DNA from: Micromonospora peucetia
GTDB lineage: Bacteria; Actinomycetota; Actinomycetes; Mycobacteriales; Micromonosporaceae
Reading direction: 5' to 3'
Length of the DNA stretch: 64,000 bases
NCBI RefSeq assembly: GCF_900091625.1
Contig: NZ_FMIC01000002.1
Location: 5,270,001 to 5,334,000 of the forward strand
Below are positions 53,699 through 61,283 of the stretch, in pieces (position 1 is the first letter of the stretch; every line of letters begins with the position of its first letter). The notes under the pieces were generated by a model. It made no database searches, had not been told where the DNA came from, and saw only the letters and a program-made list of their open reading frames with translations. A program made the translations under genes and the position numbers.

Positions 53699-53727
53699 GG
53701 GCGCGGGGACGGACCGTCCCCGCGCCC
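53699..53727. terminator. Intra-operon hairpin after the binding-protein gene
   Basis: A perfect 13-base-pair GC-rich stem (53699-53711 with 53715-53727) has a 3-base loop and starts 6 bases after the stop. It lies inside the ABC operon, 55 bases before the ATPase start. It could stop part of transcription or protect the upstream mRNA, giving more binding protein than transporter. Confidence 0.7.
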
Positions 53728-53781
53728 GTGCCCCCCTGCCATGACCGACCAGGTCCGGTACCGCCTGAAGGAGAGGACCTT

Positions 53782-54855
53782 ATGATCGATGTCACGCTGG
53801 AGTCGGTGAGCAAGCGCTTCGCGCGCGGCGGCGACACCGCGGCCGTGGACGACGTCGACATCACCATCGCCGCCGGGGAGTTCTTCACGCTGCTCGGCCC
53901 GAGCGGCTGCGGCAAGACCACCACCCTGCGGATGGTGGCGGGGTTCTACTTCCCCACCTCCGGCCGGATCCGGTTCGGCACCGAGGACGTCACCCGGCGC
54001 CCGCCGAACAAGCGCGACACCGGCATGGTGTTCCAGAACTACGCGCTCTTCCCGCACATGAGCGTCGCGCAGAACGTCGCGTACGGCCTGAAGATCCGCA
54101 AGGTCGGCCGGGTCGAGTCGCGGCGGCGGGTCGAGGAGGCGCTCGGGCAGGTGCACCTCGCCGGCTACGGCGACCGGCGCATCGACGAGCTCTCCGGCGG
54201 CCAGCAGCAGCGCGTCGCCCTGGCCCGGGCGCTGGTGATCCGGCCCCGCACCCTGCTGCTCGACGAGCCGCTGTCCAACCTCGACGCCAAGCTGCGCGAG
54301 GAGACCCGGGTCGAGATCCGCCGCATCCAGCGCGAGGCCGGCACCACCTCCATCTACGTCACGCACGACCAGGCCGAGGCGATGGCCATGTCGGACCGGA
54401 TCGCGGTGATGGAGTCCGGCCGGGTGCAGCAGATCGGCGCCCCGCAGGAGATCTACCACCAGCCGGCCACCAGCTTCGTGGCCCGCTTCATCGGGCGCAG
54501 CAACGTGCTCAGCCTGCCGGTGCTCACCGCCGCCGAGCAGTCCGTCACCGTCGGGCTGCCCGCCGGTGGCGAGATCACCGCTCCCGCGCCCACCGGGCAC
54601 GGCCTGCGCCAGGGCGACACCGCGCTGGTGTCCGTCCGTCCCGAGCATCTCGGGCTGACCTCGGCCACCGAGGCGGGCGCGCTGCCGGGCCGGGTCACCG
54701 AGGTGGAGTTCACCGGCATGGCCACCAACCTCGTGGTCGACGTGGCCGGCGAGCCGGTGCAGGTCGCCGCGATCGACGTGCCGGCCGGGATCGCCGCCGG
54801 CGATCAGGTCGGGCTGCGGCTGAACCGGGAGCGGATGTGGGTGGTGCGGCCGTGA
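53782..54855 (+). CDS. ABC-transporter ATPase (PotA/FbpC type)
   Basis: The product is 357 residues, starting at an ATG with AGGAGAGGA upstream. Walker A is GPSGCGKTT (39-47), followed by the Q-loop FQNYALFPHM, signature LSGGQQQR, Walker B LLLDEPLSNLDAKL and the switch histidine in VTHDQAEAM. A C-terminal TOBE-type domain (about 235-357; VSVRPEHLGL) completes the importer-ATPase pattern. It energises the fused permease encoded next, whose GTG overlaps its stop (GTGA). Confidence 0.95.
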   Translation: MIDVTLESVSKRFARGGDTAAVDDVDITIAAGEFFTLLGPSGCGKTTTLRMVAGFYFPTSGRIRFGTEDVTRRPPNKRDTGMVFQNYALFPHMSVAQNVAYGLKIRKVGRVESRRRVEEALGQVHLAGYGDRRIDELSGGQQQRVALARALVIRPRTLLLDEPLSNLDAKLREETRVEIRRIQREAGTTSIYVTHDQAEAMAMSDRIAVMESGRVQQIGAPQEIYHQPATSFVARFIGRSNVLSLPVLTAAEQSVTVGLPAGGEITAPAPTGHGLRQGDTALVSVRPEHLGLTSATEAGALPGRVTEVEFTGMATNLVVDVAGEPVQVAAIDVPAGIAAGDQVGLRLNRERMWVVRP

Positions 54856-56645
54856 GCACCATCCCCGCCACCCCCGGCCCGGCCACCACCGCCCCGGTCA
54901 CCGGGGAGCCGACGCCGCCGGGTGGCTCGCGCCGCCGGTTCGCCGACCGGTTCTCCGGCGGCACCGGCTCCCGCTGGTTCCCGTACGTCCTGGTCTTCCC
55001 GCTCGCCCTGATCCTCTTCGGGTACGTGGTGCAGCCGATGTTCGCCACCTTCGCCGAGAGCGTCGGCGTGGACGGGGTGGAGAACTACGGCAGCTTCGTC
55101 ACCGGCGGCGGGGTCGCCCGGTCGTCCCTGGTCACCTCGCTGATCATCTCCGCCGCCAGCGTGCTGCTCTGCGGGATCGTCGGCGTGGCGATGGCCTTCC
55201 TGCTCAAGCGCTTCTCGTTCCCCGGCCGCAAGCTGATCGAGGCGATCATCCTGGTACCGGCGGCGCTGCCGCCGCTGATCGGGGCGATCTCGTTCCAACT
55301 GCTCTACAGCGAGACCGGCATCCTGCCGCGCGGCCTGCAACAGCTCTTCGGCACCGAGAACCCGGTGCTGCCGTTCAGCGGCATCGCCGGAGTGCTGATC
55401 GTGCACACGTTCACCATGTACCCGTACTTCTACCTGTCCGCCTCGGCCGCGCTGTCCGGGATGGACCCGTCGGTGGAGGAGGCGGCGTACAACCTGGGCG
55501 CCGGCCGGGTCCGGGTGTGGCGCACGGTGCTGCTGCCGATGCTCACCCCGGCGTTGGTCTCCGCCTCGCTGCTGGTGTTCATGACCTCGCTGGCGTCGTA
55601 CACCGCCCCGCTGCTGTTCGGTGTGGACCAGACGATGACCATGCAGATCTACATCAACCGCACCAACGGCGACCTGCCGATGGCCTCCACGTACGCCTCG
55701 GTGCTCGGCGTGGTCTCGGTGCTGTTCCTGCTCGGCATGCGCTGGTACGAGGGGCGGCGCAGCTACCGCTCCCAGTCCAAGGGCGTCGCCGCGCACCGGC
55801 GCGAGATCACCAACCCGCTCGGCAAGTGGCTCGCCCTGACCGCGTCGATCCTGGCCACCGCCGTCCTGCTCGCCCCGGTGGCGACCATCGCCCTGGTCGC
55901 GTTCTCGGCGGACGGCTCGTGGACCACCGAGGTCATCCCGGCGGCGTACACCATGCAGAACTTCGTCACGATCTTCTCCGATCCGGCGGCGTTCCAGCCG
56001 ATCCTCAACTCGCTGCAGATGAGCCTGCTCGCGACCGTCGCGTGCGTCGTCGTCGGCGTGCTCATCGCGTACGCGGTGCGGCGGCTGAACTTCCGCGGCC
56101 GGGGTCTGCTGGACGTGGCGGTCATGCTGGCCTGGGCGCTGCCCGGCACGGTGGTGGCGATCAACCTGATCTCGGCGTTCAGCACCGGCAACGCGTTCAG
56201 CTTCGGGCAGGTGCTGATCGGCACCTTCTGGATCATGCCGCTGGCGTACTTCGTCCGGTTCCTGCCGCTGGTGTTCCGGTCCAGCTCGGCGACCCTGGCG
56301 CAGATCGACCCGTCGCTGGAGGAGGCCGCGCGCAACCTGGGCGCATCATGGTGGCGGGCGTTCGGCACGGTCACCCTGCGGCTGATGCTGCCCGGTGTGG
56401 TGGCCGGCGCGCTGCTCGCCTTCGTGCACGGCGTCGGCGAGTTCGTCGCCTCGGTGCTCATCTACACCTCCGACACCGCGCCGATCTCCGTCGAGATCAA
56501 CAACCGGATGTACTCGTTCGAGATCGGCACCGCCGCCGCGTACGGCATGCTCCAGGTGGTCCTGATCTTCGTGGTGATGGTGGTCTCCGGTCGCCTGGAG
56601 GGCGGCCGGCGTTCCAGTCGGGAGGCGGCGAAGTGGACGGCGTGA
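54852..56645 (+). CDS. ABC-transporter permease, two permease domains fused
   Basis: The product is 597 residues from the GTG overlapping the previous stop. There are about twelve membrane helices in two halves (about 45-310 and 325-590), each with an EAA loop: EEAAYNLGAGRVRVWRTVLLP and EEAARNLGASWWRAFGTVTL. Fused permeases of this kind are typical of the iron (FbpB) and 2-aminoethylphosphonate importers. Together with the lipoprotein and ATPase this is a complete importer. The N-terminal 35 residues are Pro/Thr-rich and cytoplasmic. The cargo is probably the substrate of the catabolic enzymes encoded downstream. Confidence 0.92.
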   Translation: MSTIPATPGPATTAPVTGEPTPPGGSRRRFADRFSGGTGSRWFPYVLVFPLALILFGYVVQPMFATFAESVGVDGVENYGSFVTGGGVARSSLVTSLIISAASVLLCGIVGVAMAFLLKRFSFPGRKLIEAIILVPAALPPLIGAISFQLLYSETGILPRGLQQLFGTENPVLPFSGIAGVLIVHTFTMYPYFYLSASAALSGMDPSVEEAAYNLGAGRVRVWRTVLLPMLTPALVSASLLVFMTSLASYTAPLLFGVDQTMTMQIYINRTNGDLPMASTYASVLGVVSVLFLLGMRWYEGRRSYRSQSKGVAAHRREITNPLGKWLALTASILATAVLLAPVATIALVAFSADGSWTTEVIPAAYTMQNFVTIFSDPAAFQPILNSLQMSLLATVACVVVGVLIAYAVRRLNFRGRGLLDVAVMLAWALPGTVVAINLISAFSTGNAFSFGQVLIGTFWIMPLAYFVRFLPLVFRSSSATLAQIDPSLEEAARNLGASWWRAFGTVTLRLMLPGVVAGALLAFVHGVGEFVASVLIYTSDTAPISVEINNRMYSFEIGTAAAYGMLQVVLIFVVMVVSGRLEGGRRSSREAAKWTA

Positions 56646-57595
56646 GCGCGGCCTGGCCGACTGGCGGCGGACTGGTCCCGGCCGCCCGGATCCCCGGCGG
56701 GGAGTTGGCGGCGGTCGCCGAGGCGGCGGACTTCGCCGTGCTGCCCGTCGGCGCGGTCGAGTGGCACGGCCCGCACCTGCCGCTCGGCACCGACCTGATC
56801 CTCGCCGAGGGCTTCGCCGCCGAGAGCGCGATCGGCGGCGACAGGGCGGTGCCGTCCGGCGGCGGCACCCCGGACGGCACCGCGACCCCGGCCGGCGGGC
56901 CGGGCCCGCGCGGGGTGCTCTTCCCCGCCGTGCCGTACGCCGCCTGCCCCGGCCAGACCCGGCCGTGGCCCGGCACCGTGGCGATCCGGCCCGAGATCGC
57001 GGTCGGATACCTCGCCGACGTCATCGAGGGCATCGTGGCTGCCGGGTTCCCCCGGCTGCTGATCGTCAACGGACACGACGCCAACATGTCCACCGTCCGG
57101 GCCGCCATGGAGTGGGTCTCCGGACGGCGCACGGCGAGCCTGTTGCTGGTCAACTGGTTCCAGCTGGTCACCCCCGCCGAGACCGGCGAGCTGTACGGGC
57201 CGCTGCCGGCGCGCGGCCACGGCGGCGCGTACGAGACCTCCGGGGTGCTCGGCTTCGACCCCGGCGCGGTCCGCCTCGACGCGGTCGCCGACCTGCCGCC
57301 GAAGCCGAAACTGCCGGTGACCCACCCGTACGTGCTGGTGGAGTCCCGGCCCGACCCGTGGCAGGGCTGGTCCGGGCACATCTCGCTGGCCGGCGAGGAG
57401 GCCGGTCGGCAGGTCCGGCAGCTGGCCGGTACCCGGCTGCGCGAGGTCGTCGCAGCCTGGGTGGCCGCCCCGCCGCCCGCCCCGCCGACCGACGCCCCGC
57501 TGCCGACCGACGCCCCGCTGTCGGCCCCCGCCCCGCTGCCCACCGACGCGCCGGCCCGACCGGCCGGCGGACCCGAGCCCGAGGAGGCGCCGTGA
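56642..57595 (+). CDS. Creatininase-family amidohydrolase
   Basis: The product is 317 residues from the GTG overlapping the previous stop. The metal-binding motifs of the family are VEWHGPHLPLGTD (Glu, His, Asp), NGHDAN (His) and GHGGAYETSG (His, Glu). Members hydrolyse cyclic amides (creatinine), formamides or mycofactocin-type peptides. A Pro/Ala/Thr-rich tail of about 45 residues with repeated PTDAPL is unusual and looks unstructured. The insertion around residues 75-95 (Gly/Pro-rich) is also atypical. In context it probably opens a ring or cleaves an amide of the imported compound. Confidence 0.85.
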   Translation: MSAAWPTGGGLVPAARIPGGELAAVAEAADFAVLPVGAVEWHGPHLPLGTDLILAEGFAAESAIGGDRAVPSGGGTPDGTATPAGGPGPRGVLFPAVPYAACPGQTRPWPGTVAIRPEIAVGYLADVIEGIVAAGFPRLLIVNGHDANMSTVRAAMEWVSGRRTASLLLVNWFQLVTPAETGELYGPLPARGHGGAYETSGVLGFDPGAVRLDAVADLPPKPKLPVTHPYVLVESRPDPWQGWSGHISLAGEEAGRQVRQLAGTRLREVVAAWVAAPPPAPPTDAPLPTDAPLSAPAPLPTDAPARPAGGPEPEEAP

Positions 57596-58545
57596 CCGTC
57601 GAGCGTGGACTGGACGTCGTCGACTTCCACCTGCACTTCCGCATCGGCGCCGACGAGACGATCCAGGCCTGCGAGCACGCTGCCGGGATGCACCCCGGCG
57701 GCGAGCACGAGCGCGCCGTGCGGGCCGCCGGCTCCGCCCCGTACGCGACCCGGTGGCGGCAGGCGTGGGCCTTCCCCGACCCGGAGCCGCCCGCCCCGCG
57801 CTGGCAGGACGAGGCGGACCGGTGGGCCGAGGAACTGCGCGCGGTCAACGTGCGCCGAGCCGTCTTCGTCACCGGCGGCGGCAACGACACCGTCGCCGAC
57901 GTGGTGGACCGCCACCCCGACCTGCTGCTCGGCTTCGCCCACCACGACCCGTACGGGACGGGCGCCGCCGCCGAGCTGGAGCGCGCGGTCGTCGAGCGCG
58001 GACTGCACGGGCTGAAGCTCTTCGCCCCGCTGCTGCGCGGCCCGCTCGACGACGAGGCCCTCGACCCGCTGTGGGCCACCGCCCAGCGCCTCGGCGTGCC
58101 GGTGCTGATCCACATCGGTCACTACGGCAGTGCCGGGGGTCTGTCCCACGGCCGCTACGGCGGCCCCGACGAGCTGGCCCGGATGGCCCGACGCTTCCCC
58201 GAGCTGGCCGTGGTGGTGCCGCACTTCGGCGTCCAGCACGTGCAGGACCTGCTCTTCGCCGCCTGGGGCTGCCCGAACATCCACGTCGACACCTCCGGGT
58301 CGAACCAGTGGGTGCGCTGGATGCCGTACAAACTGACGCTGGAGGAGCTTTTCCGGCGCTGCTACGAGACCATCGGTCCACACCGGATCGTGTTCGGCAG
58401 CGACTCGTCGTGGTTCCCGCGCGGTTACGTCACCCGCTACCTCGACGACCAGTTGCGGATCTGCCGCGAGCTGGGGCTGCCCGACGACCACCTACGCGCG
58501 ATCTTCGCCGGGAACGCCGAGCGCCTGCTCGGCCTGCACGACTGA
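57592..58545 (+). CDS. Amidohydrolase-2 family metal-dependent hydrolase
   Basis: The product is 317 residues from the GTG with GAGGAGG close upstream and a 4-base overlap with the preceding stop. TIM-barrel metal residues are HLH in DFHLHFRIG, His in LIHIGHYG, His in VVPHFGVQH, and Asp in FGSDSSWFP. The family covers uracil-5-carboxylate- and ACMS-type decarboxylases and lactone or amide hydrolases. It is third in a row of enzymes after the importer, so it likely acts on the product of the creatininase-like enzyme or on a side branch. The exact reaction is unknown. Confidence 0.83.
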   Translation: MTVERGLDVVDFHLHFRIGADETIQACEHAAGMHPGGEHERAVRAAGSAPYATRWRQAWAFPDPEPPAPRWQDEADRWAEELRAVNVRRAVFVTGGGNDTVADVVDRHPDLLLGFAHHDPYGTGAAAELERAVVERGLHGLKLFAPLLRGPLDDEALDPLWATAQRLGVPVLIHIGHYGSAGGLSHGRYGGPDELARMARRFPELAVVVPHFGVQHVQDLLFAAWGCPNIHVDTSGSNQWVRWMPYKLTLEELFRRCYETIGPHRIVFGSDSSWFPRGYVTRYLDDQLRICRELGLPDDHLRAIFAGNAERLLGLHD

Positions 58546-58608
58546 CCGGCTGACGCCCGGGCGCGGCGCGCGGCGCCACGCCCGGCACGGAAGGAAGTAG
58601 AGACCGTC

Positions 58609-60066
58609 ATGAGCACACCCGCGCTGACCACCTACCAGCGGCACCACCTCCGGCCGACCTACGACCACCACGTCGGGTACCTCTTCCCGGCGATGGTGCG
58701 GGCCAGCCAGGCCCACGTGGTGATGCTGACCGAGCAGGGCCTGGTCCCCGCCGACCGGGGCGCCCGGCTGCTGCGCGGGCTGGCCGAACTGCGCGCCGAC
58801 ACTGCCCCGGCGCCCGAGTTCGACGGCACCTTCGAGGACACCTACTACCTGATGGAGAAGCGGCTGGCGCAGGCGTGCGGCATCCCCACCTCCGACCTGG
58901 ACGTGCAGATGGCCCGCAGCCGCAACGACCTCGACGCCGGGGTGTTCCGGATGCTGCTGCGTGACCAGCTTCTCGGCGTCCTCGACCGGGTGCTCGCCGC
59001 CGGCACGACCGCCCTGGACTCCGCGCACCGGTACGCCGACGTGGTGATCACCGGCTACACCCACCGCCGGCCGGCGCAGCCCACCACCATCGGGCACGCC
59101 CTCGCCGGCTATGCCGAGGCGCTCGCCGGGGAGGCCGTCGGCTACGCCGAGCTGATCGACGCCCTCAACACCTCGCCGCTGGGCTCCTGCGCCTTCGCCG
59201 GCACCGACCTGGACATCGCCCCCGCCCGGGTGGCCGAGCTGCTCGGCTTCGACGGCCTGGTCACCAACTCCTACGAGGCGGTGGCCGGCGCCGACCACCT
59301 CGTACGGGTCGGCACCCTCAACGCCCAGGCGCTCGCGACCGGCGCCCGGCTGGCCCGCACCCTGATGGACTGGCTGACCTGGCGCTGGGTGACCACGCCC
59401 GGCGACTTCACCCAGGGCAGCAGCATCATGCCGCAGAAGCGCAACCCGGTGGTGCTGGAGCACCTCGTCTCGATGGCCGGCGCCACCGCCGCCGACGCCG
59501 CCTCGGTGCTCAACAACGTTGGCGCCGCCTGGTGGGAGGACTCCAACAACGCCACCACCGACGTGCAGGTGCGGCTCTGGGACAGCAACGACCGCACCGA
59601 CCGGTTCTTCGCCCTGCTCGGCGGCTTCCTCGCCGAGATCGAGCCGCTGGAGCCGCCGTCGGCCGAGGAGATCGTCGCCTCCGGCGCCACCACCACCGCC
59701 GCGGCCGACGCGCTGACCCGGCACGGGGTGCCGTTCCGGGCCGCCCACTCGGTGGTCGGGCGGTTGGTGCGGGGTGGCGCCCCGGGCACCTGGACCGCGC
59801 AGACCGTCCGGGCCGCGGCTGAGGGGATCGCCGACGGGCTCGACGACTCCGCCGTCGCCGACCTGATCGCCGCCGCCGTACGCCCGGAGCTGGTGCTCGA
59901 CCGGGCCCAGGTCGACGGTCCCGGCGCGGACGCGGTGCGGGCCCAGGTGGCGGTGCTGCGGGGCACCTTCGACACCGTCGCCGGCCGGCTGGCCGCCGTC
60001 CGTGCCCGCCTCGCCGCCGCCGACGAGGCACTGGACGCGGTCGCCGCGCAGGGGGCCGCTCGATGA
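58609..60066 (+). CDS. Argininosuccinate lyase-like member of the fumarase/aspartase superfamily
   Basis: The product is 485 residues. The superfamily signature GSSIMPQKRNP is present (catalytic-loop Ser candidate), as are the TSDLDVQMARSRND block and GYTHRRPAQPTT. Superfamily enzymes eliminate fumarate from an N-substituted succinate or aspartate. No argA-J, argG or argR genes are nearby, so this copy is probably not housekeeping ArgH. Known specialised relatives include EDDS lyase. If so, the imported compound would contain an N-succinyl (aspartyl) unit. The spacing before the ATG (GGAAGGAAG then about 10 bases) is loose; a 7-base inverted repeat CCGGGCG/CGCCCGG lies just upstream. Confidence 0.87.
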   Translation: MSTPALTTYQRHHLRPTYDHHVGYLFPAMVRASQAHVVMLTEQGLVPADRGARLLRGLAELRADTAPAPEFDGTFEDTYYLMEKRLAQACGIPTSDLDVQMARSRNDLDAGVFRMLLRDQLLGVLDRVLAAGTTALDSAHRYADVVITGYTHRRPAQPTTIGHALAGYAEALAGEAVGYAELIDALNTSPLGSCAFAGTDLDIAPARVAELLGFDGLVTNSYEAVAGADHLVRVGTLNAQALATGARLARTLMDWLTWRWVTTPGDFTQGSSIMPQKRNPVVLEHLVSMAGATAADAASVLNNVGAAWWEDSNNATTDVQVRLWDSNDRTDRFFALLGGFLAEIEPLEPPSAEEIVASGATTTAAADALTRHGVPFRAAHSVVGRLVRGGAPGTWTAQTVRAAAEGIADGLDDSAVADLIAAAVRPELVLDRAQVDGPGADAVRAQVAVLRGTFDTVAGRLAAVRARLAAADEALDAVAAQGAAR

Positions 60067-60106
60067 GCGCGCGGGACGTGTCGGTCCGGGTCGCGAGGGT
60101 GGCCCG

Positions 60107-61036
60107 GTGAGCGTACGGCTGGCCGGCCGGGCCGCCCAGTCCACGTCGCCGGCCGGTGGCGCGGGCGTGCTGCTCGGGATCGACTTCGGCGGCACCAAGA
60201 TGGCGGTCGGGGTGGCCGACGGGGAGGGCCGGCTGCTGGCCCGCGAGCGGGTCCCGACGTACGCCGAGCGGGGTGCCCCGCAGGCCCTGGACCGGGCGCT
60301 GGCGCTGGCCGCGAAGCTGGTGGGGGAGGTCGGCGCGCCGGTCGCGGCGGCCGGCATCGCCTCGCCCGGCGTGGTCCGCTCCGACGGCATCGACCTGGCC
60401 CCGAACGTGCCCGGCTGGGACGGGCTGCGCCTCGCCGACGCGGTCCGCGACCGGCTGACGGTGCCGGCGGTGGCGGTCGACAACGACCTCAACGCCGCCG
60501 CCCTGGCCGAGCTGCGGCTCGGCGCGCTCCGCGACGCCGACCCCGGCCTGGTGGTCGGGATCGGCACCGGGGTGGCGGCGGCGGTCACGGTCCGTGGGTC
60601 CGTGCTGGCCGGGCACCACGGCGCGGCCGGCGAGATCGGGTACGCCGTGACCGGCGGCCCGTGGCCGGGAACCATGCTGGAGCTGGACTTCTCCGGCCGG
60701 GCGCTGGACGGGCTCGCCGACTCGCTCGGGGTGTCGGGCGGGGCGCGGGGACTGGCCGCCGCCGCCGAGCGTCCCGGCCCGGCCCGGGACGCGCTGGCCG
60801 CCCGGGTGGACGAGCTGGCCCGGCACCTGATCACCTGCTGCCTGCTGCTCGATCCGCAGCGGGTGGTGCTGGTCGGTGGGGTGGCCGGCAACGCGCTGAT
60901 CCGTGGCCTGCTGGGGGAGCGGATGGCGGCGGTCCTGCCGTACCCGCCGGAGGTGGTGTTGTCGCGCTTCGCCGACGACGCCGCGTTGCTCGGCGCGGTC
61001 ATCCTCGCCGGTGAGGCGGTCCCGACGTCCCGTTGA
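60107..61036 (+). CDS. ROK-family sugar kinase-like protein
   Basis: The product is 309 residues from the GTG at 60107 (GAGGG upstream). The nucleotide motif GIDFGGTKMAVG, VVGIGTGVAAAV, and VDNDLNAAALAE with the catalytic Asp are all present; no helix-turn-helix is attached, so it is an enzyme rather than a repressor. The zinc motif of GlcK/NagK members is missing after HHGAAGEIGYAV. It should phosphorylate a sugar or amino sugar, possibly making the effector of the ROK repressor at the head of the same operon. A 17-base-pair terminator follows. Confidence 0.83.
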   Translation: MSVRLAGRAAQSTSPAGGAGVLLGIDFGGTKMAVGVADGEGRLLARERVPTYAERGAPQALDRALALAAKLVGEVGAPVAAAGIASPGVVRSDGIDLAPNVPGWDGLRLADAVRDRLTVPAVAVDNDLNAAALAELRLGALRDADPGLVVGIGTGVAAAVTVRGSVLAGHHGAAGEIGYAVTGGPWPGTMLELDFSGRALDGLADSLGVSGGARGLAAAAERPGPARDALAARVDELARHLITCCLLLDPQRVVLVGGVAGNALIRGLLGERMAAVLPYPPEVVLSRFADDAALLGAVILAGEAVPTSR

Positions 61037-61047
61037 CCGGCCGGGTC

Positions 61048-61065
61048 TTTGCAAATGCTTGCAAG
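61048..61065. promoter_or_regulatory. Paired TTGCAA motif
   Basis: TTGCAA occurs at 61049-61054 and again at 61059-61064, just before the ROK-kinase terminator and 220 bases before the amylase start. The motif resembles MalR/LacI-type operators of actinomycete amylase genes. A related CTTTGCAAGG lies upstream of the PIG-L gene. Confidence 0.4.
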
Positions 61066-61066
61066 C

Positions 61067-61105
61067 CGCGAAGCCGACGATCCACTGCGGATCGTCGGCT
61101 TCGCG
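61067..61105. terminator. Terminator of the ROK-ABC operon
   Basis: A perfect 17-base-pair stem (61067-61083 with 61089-61105) surrounds a 5-base loop, 30 bases after the ROK kinase stop. Confidence 0.88.
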
Positions 61106-61171
61106 GTATTTGAGGAGTATGGGGTAGCCCTGCCGGGCGTCATGCCATTGTTGCCATGAAATTTCGAGAAG

Positions 61172-61204
61172 TTTGCTGCAAGGTATTGCAGAGGTTGCCA
61201 GCAA
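61172..61204. promoter_or_regulatory. Repeated TTGC/GCAA elements before the alpha-amylase
   Basis: The bases TTTGCTGCAAGG, TATTGCAG and GTTGCCAGCAA follow each other here, about 80-110 bases before the amylase ATG. Such TTGC...GCAA repeats are typical of maltose-responsive LacI-family (MalR-like) control of actinomycete amylases; binding here is inferred. Confidence 0.5.
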
Positions 61205-61283
61205 TCGAGCATTGTCTTTGCTACGCGGACGGCCGTCCCTTCTCGTCAATGCCTCTTCGTCCCCGGAAGAAGGTCTCTCTGCC

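Noticed and set aside
58492..61212. A 906-codon minus-strand open frame across the lyase and ROK kinase genes.
   Set aside because: It has low-complexity composition and no motif, and is antisense to two well-supported genes.
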